Origin: Mesaphorura yosii
Lineage: Eukaryota > Arthropoda > Collembola > Poduromorpha > Tullbergiidae
NCBI GenBank assembly: GCA_009869945.1
Contig: WIXG01000289.1
Coordinates: 37,140-101,139 of the forward strand
Length of the DNA stretch: 64,000 bases
Direction of reading: 5' to 3'
Within the stretch, counting starts at the first letter, position 1. Every line of letters starts with the position of its first letter. The notes under the pieces were generated by a model, which was not told the DNA's origin, did no database searches, and saw only the letters and a list, made by a program, of their open reading frames with translations. Of the stretch, positions 34,442 to 45,538 are shown in pieces. The position numbers were made by a program, and so were the translations under genes.

Positions 34442-36761
34442 ATTACCCGATCGATCATGCGCTAACCTTTTGTGTTAACTTACTGAGAATCGAAGTTCAG
34501 AAAATTTGTAGCAGCATTCGATTTTGTTTCGACTTTGGCTAGGGTTCGTCCAATGTCGGCTTAATTATTATTGTAATTAACTCGTCAATAAAATCGTCAA
34601 TCATAAAAACATCACAAGAAAAGGAATTCTGATAAGCAAGCCAACGTGCAACTCGAGTCACATTTTTCATGCATTACTCATTTGGCATTCCACATTTGGC
34701 ATTTTTATGTACATAATTATCCGGCTGCGCTGCGGCTGAGAGCCCTACGAGTAACGAGTCCACTGAATTTGACTTGTGATTTCATTCCATAAGCATATTC
34801 CAAGCTGTCTTTCCGCCTTCTGCTTAATGCACAAATAATTTGGCATGGAATGTGCCGTGCATACATTTTTTAGTGAAGCGAGTCTAGAATCATAGCGAGT
34901 CAAGAGTGTTAAATGAATCAAGACTCCCGAGTCACTCACGATAGCACAGCGCAATGAAAAAGACAAGACAGGCATTTACGCTAACGTTAACGTTGACGTT
35001 AACGTGGCATGCCTGCTTGACAGACGGACTCTTTTATGAGTAAACATTGCTATCACATTTCACACGCGTTAGCACTGGCATTAAGAGCATTAACATTAGC
35101 ATGGCATGGCATTAAGAGTATGTACATCTCCAGTAGTAAAAGGCTCAGGCAGGCCAAGCGAGGTTCAGTAACACTGCTGCCTAATAATAAGTTTCGTTGT
35201 ACAAAAACTCGTCTCGCGGGTCCAGGGTTCGAAGTTTTCCCACTTTTGCATCTCATTTCCCGGGAGGTGGGAAAACTGAGGGTAATGGGAAAATGTGGAA
35301 AAACTGGGAAGGTGGAGAAGCTTATGCAGTAGTTTCGTTGCCGAACAAGACCACCGCTTCGTTTTATTTTATTCTCGTAAATTAACGGACATTGAACATT
35401 CAGTCGACGTTTTGCCAAAGAAGTGAAACTTATGGTATTAATCCTTATTTGGAACTTCTTTGATTTTTGCAGGAATCCGTCGCAGAAAGACACGGTCTTG
35501 AGTTAACTTTGTGGTATGGAAACATAACCAATGGAGATATTATTATATAGAAGGACCAGTTTTGCAATTGGACCAGAAGACTGCCCTGGGAAGATTTCGA
35601 ACCCTGCGCGGGTCCCACAACCATGAATTTATGTTTTTTGTGCCCGTTACGTTGCAGAAGAACGAAGATTTTAGGAATGAACTGAACTTACTGAACAAAA
35701 TATGCCATTATACGACCAAATAAGCGATGTGGGATGTGGTTTTGGCCTGCCTGAAGAGAAAGAGGGTCCATTCACCAGTGAACAGTTGAACAGCGCCTGA
35801 GTCTTGATTCTTGGGTCCCAGAACAGAACAGCAGTGCAGTATGAAACTGAGAATGTAACAATAAACAGCTAATTCTCGGAAGTGGATAAGAGCTTATCAT
35901 AAACACACTAAAAATACGCGTATAGCTGCGTAGTGGAAAGGTTCAAGTTCATGTACACAACCGTACCGGACGAAGACGGGACACTGTTCTGAGTGGTGGA
36001 GTCAACCGGCAAGGCGCGAGGAAGTAATTGTGGTTAAGATGGTTAATTGAGAGCGAGAGCTTAGCGTAATCCTGAGTCTGGCGCCTGGGTTTTCGCTGGT
36101 TGTGCTTGAAACTGACCAACTGAATGAACTACTGAATTCATGATTGCGAACTCCTAAATTTGAATTCGCAAGCGTACTCTGTGAGAAAGTGCTTATCTCG
36201 CCTTATCGTTTTAGCAGCACCGTTTCCATGTCCAATATCCTCCTGAACGACTACAATCTGAAGGTTTTTGCTGGTTTTTTGGAGCGAAAGGTACCAAAAA
36301 CGTATGACTTTCATGTTGCACTCGTTTTTGTTACCGAATCGTGAACCAGTGCAGTGAAGTGAAGAACCAAGCAGACAAAAGTAAAGAACATAAAACTTAG
36401 CATTTACCATCAACATTTAGCGTTAGCACACACGAGACACGGGCACGGCACGGACGTGTTCAATTGAGGAATTGGAATTGAGACTAATCAGCCTTCAATA
36501 TTTAGTAGTTTGCATTGACATTGGAACTTTTGGAACAGACGCTTGCTAGACAGACTTGGACGTGGGTCTCCTAATTGCTTAGACCTTGCAAATTTGTGCA
36601 AATTGGCGAGCAGGACCAAGACCCCAGCGTTTAGTTTGGCATTGGACAATCAGAATCAGTGTGACATTCGGCATTGTGCAAGTGCAGTGAATCAAGCGTC
36701 AGTTCAGATTTGACGTCTCGTTCTTTGGAATTTCTGCAGCTGGAATTAACTTGACATCGCA
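34442..36761. other. Intergenic spacer with a poly(A) signal and short repeats
   Basis: The poly(A) signal of the carboxypeptidase gene (AATAAA at 34587-34592) lies at the left. At 34981-35005 there is a TAACGT/GACGTT repeat with dyad symmetry. At 35068-35118 CATTAAGAGCAT-like words repeat. A 70-codon frame at 35511-35723 lacks an ATG near its start and shows no known domain. I see no supportable gene. Confidence 0.5.
34587..34592 (+). promoter_or_regulatory. Poly(A) signal AATAAA of the carboxypeptidase gene
   Basis: A canonical AATAAA 146 bases after the stop codon of the carboxypeptidase gene, on the same strand. Confidence 0.6.
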
Positions 36762-37709
36762 ATGGGTTCGACCACTTCGAAATCAGTAAGACATTAATCA
36801 GTAATAATCAGATTAGTTAGCCGTTTGCCTGTCCGCTATTGCTACGCTGATACTATTCGTACGGGATTCAATTCACCAATTCACACATGTGCTGTGCTTC
36901 TTCCTTCCAGGCGTCGGGCCAAGGCCACGACTACACATCTTCGAATGGGACATCAGCGCGTTCCGACGCGGCGGTCGAAAAGCAGTCTCGTACGCAGACT
37001 TCCATCTACGGCTGGGGTCGCATAAAGCATCCGTTCAAGCCAAATCGAAACAACAAAACCGGCGAATCGGAATTGGTGAAGACGAAAGGCAAAGCGAAGG
37101 CGAAGCCCAAGCAGAATGGATTTCAAGTGACCGAAATTCGGATGCCGGACAAGACAGCGACCGCTTCGCCTTCAAACCAGACTCCAGCGGCAACTCAAGC
37201 AACAGCTGAAAACGTGGTCAAGGAAAATGGCAATCATTCGACGGCCGAGACAATGACGGAGACGGATGCTGGCGCTGGAGCAGCTCGTGCAGAAGCTGCA
37301 ACGCCTCCACCATCGACTCCTACAGCGACGACTCCATTCAGGAAGCAAGTGCTGAGCACGCCATCGTTTTACGGACACTACCGGTGCCCGGCTTGCAGCA
37401 AATATTGGCGGTCTGGTCATTCAAAGGAGGGCTGTGCGCAGAATTGTTCCAAGTGCGGAACGCCGACAATTCCCAGTAAGTTTCGCATGTGCAAGCCATA
37501 TTTCATGAGAAAAGATGAATTCCTGTCCTCTACAACGATACGACCGACTGCGATGATGCAATGCCTATTTTTAACATTTTAACTTTAACCCGCAGGAAGG
37601 TAAATTCCACGATGCATCATGGAATTTGGCTGCTAACTACGCACGTTGCACCCAAAAAGCCCAAAATCTGTACACTCGCGTGGAATTTGAGAAGATGAGT
37701 CAAAGCTGA
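36762..37709 (+). CDS. Predicted N-myristoylated protein with a Zar1/3CxxC-like zinc finger
   Basis: Three exons, 36762-36785, 36911-37475 and 37600-37709, encode 232 residues. The first exon is only eight codons, MGSTTSKS, which fits the N-myristoylation consensus (Gly at 2, Ser at 6, Lys at 7) and suggests membrane attachment. The middle is a low-complexity Ala/Thr/Pro/Glu region, preceded by a basic stretch (KGKAKAKPKQ). The C-terminal domain has paired cysteines: YRCPACSKYWRSGHS, then CAQNCSKCGT, and after the last intron WNLAANYARCTQKAQ. The C-x2-C plus W-x-SG pattern looks like the treble-clef zinc domains of Zar1/3CxxC proteins, an assignment from memory. The last acceptor (AAG at 37597-37599) is chosen because it keeps frame; an AG four bases upstream would not. 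Function unknown. Confidence 0.65.
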
Positions 37710-38913
37710 CGACGACGACGAACTGCAGAAGGAAGGAAAATTATTTATTCGTGCTACGAAACGAATCGTACATAATTTTATACAGTTTTATAATAGGCAT
37801 TAGGAAGTACGCAGTTACCGAGTCAGAATAGTCTTGTAATCGTAATTCGTAATCCTTTTGGTCTCTCTTCCTTTCTGCTCTCTGAATCAGCGTAAAGCGC
37901 AAGCGTAAAAATGTCGAAAGTAAAGCTAAACGTATCACCATTACCATTGCTGCCTTGTGCGTTTTGCCTTTTATGGAGCTATTTTTAGATAAATTGTTTA
38001 AACATGACAAAAATAGTATTAACATAAATTCTGGGTATCTTCATCCCGGCCGGCGCGCCGCATGCATGCATGCACAGATTAGTTTATAGTTAGGCTGACA
38101 GGCCTGATCCATATTTCATCCTTAGAATAACGTTACGATGAGGCTCGTGATGATGACGAAAATGCATCTCATGAGAGATGAGAGTCATGAGAGTCATAAA
38201 ATGAAAATGTCAAGATGCGGGTTGAGTGAGGTTAAAGATAATGGACAGGGCGATCTTACGAGGCCGATCTCTCGTAGTATGAAAGGATCATGCCAAAGCA
38301 TACAAAATCGGGATTCTGCATTCGGTCTTTACGAATTCTGTGTTTACGCAACGATAAGAGATTATTTTTCAGAGTAGTAGGCGTACGCGTAGGACAGGAA
38401 AGAGCACGAGCACCGAATGCACTACGACTCTACGACGTAAAATGGCTAATTTTGGAATGCGTAATTGAGATTTGATATTGTAAACTGATGACAGTAGATG
38501 AGATGAAGATGACTGATGATGATTCTGTCGATGGTTGGTCGATGCGATGCGATGATGGTTCGGAAATAAAATAAACGTTGCTGTACTTCACTGATCATTG
38601 CACTGATTACACAATTAATTTATTGTACACCTCGCAACAGAAACACATTTGACGGATACTTAGAAGATGCAATACCTTTCCGTGCAGATGAATTTTAAAT
38701 TCAATGGATTCGAGATTCTCAACGAGCAAGTTGACGATGATGCAGATGTGATGCAGGAATCCTCGTTTTCAACAGAAGCATTTATTTTTAGTCTGGAGAG
38801 GCGAAACTTCATAATCTTCGACTGGGGGACTCGAGGACTGGACCTTGATCACAGTTAATTTTGATTGATTCGTAACGATTTTCGTAATTAAAGTTAAAAA
38901 TTCTCAAATCGCA
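37710..38913. other. Intergenic spacer
   Basis: No exon recognised. It contains a GC-rich palindromic patch (38046-38074, including GGCGCGCC and a CATGCATGCATGCA run) and repeated GAGAGTCAT words near 38168-38200. The promoter of the 14-3-3 gene should lie at the right end. Confidence 0.5.
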
Positions 38914-39935
38914 ATGGCTGAAGTCGAAAACGCTGCCACGGGCGCTGCCGCTTCTCCAGCCGACGGAGGTCCTGTTCCCTTCCTGAATGTCGGGCAGAAA
39001 GAGTTTATCGAGCGCTCCAAGCTGACGGAGCACGCCGAACGCTTCGAAGACATGGCTTCAGTCGTCAGAACCTACATCACTGCGCCAGAGACGAGAGCCG
39101 AGCTGACTGCCGACGAGAGGAACCTGTTCTCAATCGCCTACAAAAACGTTATCGGAATCAAGCGGAGTGCATGGCGCATCGTGAAGGCGATCGAAGACAA
39201 CGTTCTGAGCAACAACACTGGAGGACCCGACGACATTCAGCGCAAGCAACAAATCGCGAGGGAGTATCGCCAAAAGATCAGCGGAGAGCTCGTCGGAGTT
39301 GCCAACGAAGTCATTGAGCTGCTGGACAATTTTCTGCTTCCTCGGACTCAAGACAACGAGGCGAAAGTATTCTTCCTGAAGATGAAAGCGGATTATCTTC
39401 GTTACCTGGCCGAAGTCACCAGCAACGTGGAGCAGGCTGAAGCCACTGAAAAGGCCCACGTCGTCTACGCAGAAGCAATTGAGCTCGCCAAGGCTCAGAT
39501 GGCGTCAACTCATCCAATTCGGTAAGTTTTCTTCATCACTTAACGCATTATCAGCTTCCTTAAGTGCTCATTTTGTGCTTGTTTTATTGTTTCCTTGCTC
39601 CCAGACTTGGCCTAGTGCTCAATTACTCTGTTTTCTACTATGAAATCATGCAGAACAAGGAAGAGGCTCAGCAACTGGCCAAAATGGCGTTTGACAGTGC
39701 AATTTCTGAACTGGACATACTCTCAGAAGAATCATACAAGGACTCGACGATGGTATTGCAGCTCATCCGTGACAACTTGACCCTCTGGACTAATGAGGCT
39801 GCGACGGCGACGGACGGTGAAGCTGAAGAGAGTGAACTTGAGGAGATGGAGGCGACGGATGCATCAGCGACGGAAGGCGAGGCTGCGGTCAACACTGTTG
39901 AAGGGCCTGCGGCAGTTCCGGACTCGGCCAGTTAA
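38914..39935 (+). CDS. Divergent 14-3-3 protein with an acidic C-terminal tail
   Basis: Two exons, 38914-39521 and 39605-39935, encode 312 residues, longer than the usual 245-260. 14-3-3 dimers bind phosphoserine/phosphothreonine peptides in many signalling pathways. Family motifs are clear: [74 protein letters not shown]. Residues equivalent to the phosphate-binding Lys49, Arg56, Arg127 and Tyr128 of human zeta are present (YK, KR, RY). The N-terminus carries about 25 extra Ala/Gly/Pro-rich residues. The C-terminus carries about 45 Glu/Ala/Thr-rich residues with several EA and AT repeats. Sequence around helix 3 ([17 protein letters not shown]) differs from the common zeta and epsilon forms, so this is probably a lineage-specific paralogue. 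Confidence 0.92.
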
Positions 39936-40042
39936 ACAATTTAACAACTGTTTATTTAAATCAATGTCAAATGCAATACTAAAAATCTTGTAATGTGATT
40001 CAATTATAAAATTTTAATGCGTTTGAGATGAAACCAAACGAA

Positions 40043-40048
40043 AATAAA
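40043..40048 (+). promoter_or_regulatory. Poly(A) signal AATAAA of the 14-3-3 gene
   Basis: AATAAA lies 108 bases after the 14-3-3 stop. The opposite-strand signal of the XPB gene (TTTATT, 40083-40088) is only 35 bases away, so the two convergent transcripts end almost back to back. Confidence 0.6.
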
Positions 40049-40082
40049 CATGACAAATGCTTGAAATGAAGTCAGAAGTCAG

Positions 40083-40088
40083 TTTATT
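40083..40088 (-). promoter_or_regulatory. Poly(A) signal of the XPB gene (complement of TTTATT)
   Basis: Read on the minus strand this is AATAAA, 86 bases past the XPB stop codon. Confidence 0.55.
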
Positions 40089-40173
40089 ATGAATTTAACT
40101 CTAAAATAATTACAGAGTGCAGGAAAATCAAGTTAGGAATAGGAGTATTTTAATTATTACTTAGTAGCAGTAG

Positions 40174-43092
40174 CTATTTAACTCGGAAACGCTTGAACAG
40201 CGGATGTTTTCTGTATTCACGGTAAACTGCGTCGTCCGCACCCGAAATGGAGGCAAGCGACGCGTTCTTTCGTCCAAACGCGCTCGTCGCGCCTGATCGG
40301 CCGGCCTCGCCAGGAAGTTTTTCTTCTTCGCCTTCGTTGTCGTTTGCGGCGATGATTTGCTGGAGGAGCGAGCTCTGTTCTTCTTTAGTTTTGTAGAATA
40401 GGTCCTCCTGGAAATAAAAATCAATTTATTACTTGGTGGCCTTGATTATGTTTATATGTTAATTGATCGCTTACCTGTTCCATTCCAGCCAATTTCGTGA
40501 TCACTTTGTAGGCGTAGCCTTGATTGACGAGGAATCGCTGTCTTTTTTGCGAGTAGCCCATTTCCATCGTGTCCTCCGAGACGAGCGTGTAGAAAAACGC
40601 GTTGTACTCTTCGGCGATCGCTCCCTTCTTCGGCCGAAGGATTCTCCCCAGCCGCTGAGCCTCCTGCCTTCTCGATCCACCGTGCGAGCTGATTTGAATC
40701 AGCACGTTTGCTTCGGGCAGATCGAAAGACGTGTCGGCCACTTTGGAGACAAACACCGTGTTGACTTTCGGATTGTACTTGAAGTTCTGCAGGATTTGAA
40801 GTCTCTCCGATTGACTGGTCGGTCCGTAAATGTACGGTTTTCCCATTCGAAGTGCGTAGTGCTTCAGGGCGAAGACATTGTCCGAGAAGACGATTATTTT
40901 ATCGGCGCGACGTTCATGATACCGAATCAGGAACTGACAGGCTTGGAATTTGTTGGGATTCATCACGCAAAGAAGCTAAACAGGAAAAGCCGAAAAACGC
41001 AAGGATAATATTCAGAAATGGCAGAATTTCTGCACGCGGGAGTTTCGAAACAGTTTCTATTTTCTTACCACTTTCTTTGAGATCTTAGAGTTCAGGTACT
41101 CGCGATAGAATTCAGAAGTCATCGGGCACCATTTTTCACAGCACTGCACCTTCGCGATGAAGCCAGCCTTTTGCAGTTCCAGCCAGTTGGCCTCGTAGAG
41201 CTTTGGGCCAATCAGGAAATTCAAGTCCGCAATTTTGTCGTCTTCCCGAACGAGCGTGGCAGTGAGCCCCAGTTTGCAATGTGCCTGGACCATTGTCAGG
41301 ACACGCCGGAACATTTTGGCGGGGATGCTGTGCACTTCGTCGAGAATCATGAGCCCCCATTCTTGGTCCTGCAGCCATTTCATCGTCTGCTCGGCGTCCC
41401 ACGACCGCTTTTGCGTGTGCGTAATCATTGAGTACGTCGTCACGAGCACGCTGCATCCCATCGGCTTGTCTTTGGCGTCAGACGTGAAGCGGCAGATCAT
41501 CGCGTCATCGGCAGTGCTCCAAAGCTTGAACTGTTCCTTCCATTGCTCGACGGAGACGCCCGAATTGCAGAGGACGATGACCCGCTTCCGGACGGTACAG
41601 GCAGCCGTGACTCCTGTCAAGCTTTTTCCGGCTCCACAAGGCAGGACAATCACGCCAGAGCGAGCTCGGCCGTTGCCAAACATTTTTCGTAAGCTCTTTT
41701 CTTGGTAGGGACGGAGTATGGCTGAAGGCTTCAAATCAATTCTGAAAACAAGTAAAGTAGAATTAAAATTCAGGCGCAGCCACGTCAAACAATTTTCGAA
41801 TGAATTCTTACTTAATGTCCGGGTTCCTCGTATCATTCTTAAAGTCGTACTCCGCCAAGAGCGGGTACTCCATTTGAATGCACCTTCTCTGAATAACTTC
41901 GATCTTTTCCTGATTGACTTCGAATGACACAACTTTCTCTTCCACCTCGTCGTCGTCCTCTGCATCGAGCTTGGAGTAAAAATCTGTGATGTCGGTTGGG
42001 ACAGCGTTTCCGGCGTCTGCCGAGTCGGTCCCATTCCTATCAGTGGTAGCTTTCTTTCCAAACCCGCTACCACTACCACCGGTTGGGTTGGTCGACTTTG
42101 CAACGCTTGATTCTTCCAATTGATCCTGATCCGCTCCTTCTTCCCGTCGTCGGCGACATTCTTGAACTACGGGGTCCTTAAGAAGAATCTGAAGAACGTC
42201 TGCGTGGCTGGATTCGACAAAATATCGATTTTGCTTCAGCACAAGCTTGACCTGCAAGAAAAATTTGTAAAATTGATCTCAACCAGCCAAAGCAAGGGCA
42301 AAAGTAATTGATTGAATTACCTTTCCATACGATAAGGTACACATTGTGATGAACTTCTTGATCCCTTCAGGTATTGAAGTCTTGCTTAGGCGAGATAAAT
42401 ACTCAATAATGTCGTTAGTCTGAAGTCCAACGCTTACGGCCGCGTACAACGAGTAGGCTGTCAGCTTATACTAAAATAAAATTGGATAAAGGACTACATG
42501 TTGTCAAAATAATTCCTTACTGTTTTAACTAATGCAATAATTACCTCATGAATATGTTCAGGTCGACAAACTGGCTCTGCGATTGCGATCAAAAAGTCAT
42601 GGGCATGTTTATAAACTGGCGAGTAGGCTTCCAAGAAAATGTGGCCGTTCGGCAGCTGCAATTAGGCAATTAATGGCCAGATAAATAAAGAGCTTGGATT
42701 TTAACTTCGTAGGCACTGCTTACGATCCAGATTGGGCGTGACGCATGATCTGGCTTAAGCATCATTTGCGCCCGATAATCCTGAGCCCCGAATTCATCCC
42801 TTTGTACTTGACTAACTGCAGCCTTCTCAGCGTCGCGGGTTGCTGCGCCGGGGACTAGTTCTGGAAACGTAGGAAGGTTTTAACTTATTTCATCCATTCC
42901 AAGGCCAGTGAGGCCACCACTGATAAGAAACTTACCTCCAGTGACCTGAGAATCGTCGTCGTCGTCTTCTTCATCGGGAGGAATGTATTGTTCTTCGATG
43001 ACTTCTTGTTCAGCCTTGCGTTTTCGGGATTTCCTGGAGTCTGCTCCAGAACCACCACCGCCCCCACCTCCGTTGCCTTTCTTACTACCCAT
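40174..43092 (-). CDS. ERCC3: TFIIH DNA helicase/translocase XPB (ERCC3, haywire)
   Basis: Eight exons: 43092-42936, 42860-42724, 42655-42545, 42470-42321, 42251-41812, 41741-41069, 40975-40475, 40407-40174. They encode 800 residues, close to the usual length. XPB is the ATP-driven translocase of TFIIH that opens promoters for RNA polymerase II and acts in nucleotide excision repair. Visible motifs: a basic/acidic N-terminus with a Gly run, the N-terminal damage-recognition region ([18 protein letters not shown]), [20 protein letters not shown], Walker A PCGAGKS (about 366-372), [13 protein letters not shown] (DEVH box), LVREDDK (RED motif), then the second lobe with [38 protein letters not shown] and [10 protein letters not shown]. 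The end is [10 protein letters not shown]. All key motifs are intact, so the gene is expected to be functional and single-copy. Confidence 0.97.
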
Positions 43093-43525
43093 TGCACTAT
43101 AGTGTAACTAATTTGAATAGCTAACCTCGCTGAATTAATTAAGAATAGTAAGAACGATCGTCGTACGTGCACTGCAAGCTAGCCTGCTAGCTTGACAATG
43201 AATGAATACAAGCAGTCGTCTTGTCAGCCGACGACTCGCTTCAAAATTGCCACGTTCATGTTCTTCGGCTCATATAATCTTTAATGATACTTTTGCTTTG
43301 TGTTTCAGCTTTCAAAGATGCAAACGGCACCTGGAAGATTGCAAAATTGCGATGTTAGCCAATTCAGAATTTAAGCTTTTAGACGTACTAAATTTTATTG
43401 AAAGCAAAACAATCAAATTGAAGATACATGAGCAGATAATTAAAAGCCTGATTTGACTTAAAATACGACACGTAAATTAATAATTACATTAGAATGAGTT
43501 AATTTGATTTTTTCGCTGAAACCGA
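43093..43525. other. Spacer between XPB and the GST array, with an inverted repeat
   Basis: A perfect 8-base inverted repeat (CAAGCTAG, 4-base loop, CTAGCTTG) lies at 43175-43194, about 85 bases upstream of the XPB start. I see no coding exon. The left part should hold the XPB promoter and the right part the 3' end of the first GST gene. Confidence 0.5.
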
Positions 43526-44296
43526 TCACCATTCCGTCACTGGCCGCTCATTCATCCATTTTTTGATGGCTGGAATTTCCTGAAACGCCTCCGAATGCTT
43601 CTTCAAATGCGGGTAGCCTGCGAGGTGCGAGCAGTCCTTCTTGTTCCCGAATGCAAAGTGGTCCATAGTGTGCGCCAGGCAGACGTCCGCCCAGCTCAGC
43701 CTCGAGCCGACGATGAAATTGTTGCCCTGCTTCGCCAGCATCGCGTCGTACATCTTCCAGTACTTCGGAAAAACTTCTACGATCAGCTGCTGTTGGATTT
43801 CTTCCTTCTTTAGTGCTTCGGGCTCGTAGAAATGCTTGAGCCATTCTAAAATTAAAGAAATTGAGGAGTGCGAAGGCTCCGAAATGCTGACACTCGAAAA
43901 TGGTTTACGCTCTCTTACCGCCGACGAAATCCTTCAGCGACTCGACAATCTCCTCACATTTTGCAGCCTCCAGCTCGTTATCGCCGACGAGGTCGAATTT
44001 CCTAGCCAAGAAGCGGTAAATTGCTCCAGACTGAGAGAGTTCCATGTTTCTGTACTTCAGCACAGGGACGATGCCCCACGGAAATTCTAAAATAAAGTAA
44101 GATATAGACTACAGTACCAAAGGTGGATGACAATGAATTGTTCCATACGTGACTTCACCTCCGGCCGGAGCCGGGGCCAGGAATCGTCGACGGGGATCCG
44201 GTCGTCCTCGTACTTGACGCCAGCAATGGCGAACATGTACCGGGCCGGTTCAGCCAGGCCTTTTGTGTTGAAATATGTCAATTTGTACTCAGCCAT
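43526..44296 (-). CDS. Glutathione S-transferase, sigma class (array copy 1)
   Basis: Three exons, 44296-44149, 44086-43919 and 43845-43526, encode 211 residues. Sigma GSTs conjugate glutathione to electrophiles such as lipid peroxidation products. The N-terminal thioredoxin-like half has AEYKLTYFN, with the catalytic Tyr at position 8, then GLAEPARYMFAIAGVKYED, FPWGIVPVL and ELSQSGAI, which binds the glutamyl part of glutathione. The helical half ends in KKWMNERPVTEW. Both introns are in phase 1, as in the other three copies. A Tyr replaces the more usual Ala after SQSGAI (AIYRFLARKF). It has its own TATA box. Confidence 0.95.
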
Positions 44297-44749
44297 CTTC
44301 AAGCGCAGCAAATTTCTTAACAAACACAGTTCGAGTTCGAAAGTACGGAATAAATGCCTGTTGGAGTTCTCAAAGCCTAATTTATAGCCAGGAGTGTGGC
44401 AGCGTCAGCGTGGAGCGTGGAATTGCACAATAAGCACTTTTAGCGCTGAAAGCAGATTCACAAAGATTCGAGTGCGTGATGCAAGCAATATGCACGGATG
44501 GTTTAATTAATTGAGACTTGGCCTTGGGATGTGGAGGCTTTTATCACATGGAGAATCACCTGGAGTTCACTGGGCCCATTGCCATTAAGTTTAATCTAAA
44601 TCTGCATAATTTTTTAATCAATAATACTTTGAGTTGACAGTTGATGTTATGACAGACCATAAAAGAAACAACACGCCAATTTTATTATGCAAGTAATTGA
44701 ACAAATCAATAATTCTAGTGTCTACAATCCAGAATGGAGTCATTGCCAA
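44297..44749. other. Promoter and intergenic region of GST copy 1
   Basis: About 450 bases between copy 1 and the 3' end of copy 2. It holds the TATA box of copy 1 at 44381-44386 and no other recognised feature. Confidence 0.5.
44381..44386 (-). promoter_or_regulatory. TATA box of GST copy 1
   Basis: TTTATA on the plus strand reads TATAAA on the minus strand, 85 bases upstream of the ATG at 44296. It lies in a TATAAATTA context. Copies 2 and 3 have the same element. Confidence 0.55.
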
Positions 44750-45538
44750 TCACATCGTGTCCGGTCGTTCCTGCATCCACTTCTTGATTGCCGGCACTTG
44801 GTGCACTGCCTCCACGTACTTTTGAAGGTCAGGAAACTCGCTCAGGTGCGGACAGCCCTTTCGGTCACCGAATGTGAACGTCGCCATCGTGTGCGCCAGG
44901 AAGAGGTCCGCCCAGGTCAGTCTGGAGCCTACGATGAAGTTATTCCCTTTCTTGGCTAGAATGGCGTCGTAAATCTTGTAATACTTTGGCATCGATTCGG
45001 TGACGAGTTTGTTTTTGATCTCCTGCTTTTGGGGGTCATTTTCGTTGAAGAATGGTGTCCACTCTGTACGGAAGCGGCAGAATTAGATCAATATTGCTTA
45101 GTGATAAGATAAGAAGTTTCGTGGCCAGCTTGAGTGCGATTACACATACCATTCATGAAATCTTTCACGGAGTCCACAATCTCGTCACATTTCGCGGCAT
45201 CTGCTTCAGTATCCCCGACGAGGTCGAATTTTTTCGCCAAATACCGGGCAATGGCCGCTGACTGCCCTATTTCCAAGTCCTTGTGCTTCAGGACGGGCAC
45301 AGTTCCCCACGTAAATTCTGTAGAAAGTAGAATAAAGAGAAAATTCGTTAACGTTAAGGACTCATGGTCGAATCGTGCGAAATTTCTTACTCGATTTGAC
45401 TTCTGGCCGAAGTTTTGGGAAGAATTCATCGATCGGAATCCGATCGTCTTCGTACTTGATGCCGGCGATGGCGAAAATGTAGCGAATGGGTTCTGCCAAC
45501 CCTTGGGTATTGAAGTAGGTTAGTTTGTACTCAGCCAT
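44750..45538 (-). CDS. Glutathione S-transferase, sigma class (array copy 2)
   Basis: Three exons, 45538-45391, 45317-45150 and 45063-44750, encode 209 residues. It has the same layout and intron phases as copy 1. Visible are the catalytic Tyr in AEYKLTYFN, GLAEPIRYIFAIAGIKYED, FTWGTVPVLKHKDLEIGQSAAIARYLAKKFDLVG and the C-terminal core FIVGSRLTWADLFLAHTM. The glutathione-contact segment reads IGQSAA instead of LSQSxA. The 3' end of each copy lies a few hundred bases upstream of the next copy, as expected from unequal crossing-over. It probably overlaps the other copies in function with a shifted substrate range. Confidence 0.95.

Noticed and set aside
35511-35723. 70-codon frame rich in aromatic and charged residues
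   Set aside because: It lacks an ATG near its beginning, and a stop lies just upstream. I could not join it to another exon or a family.
40463-41008. 181-codon plus-strand frame opposite XPB
   Set aside because: A shadow of the conserved helicase exon; its translation has no features.
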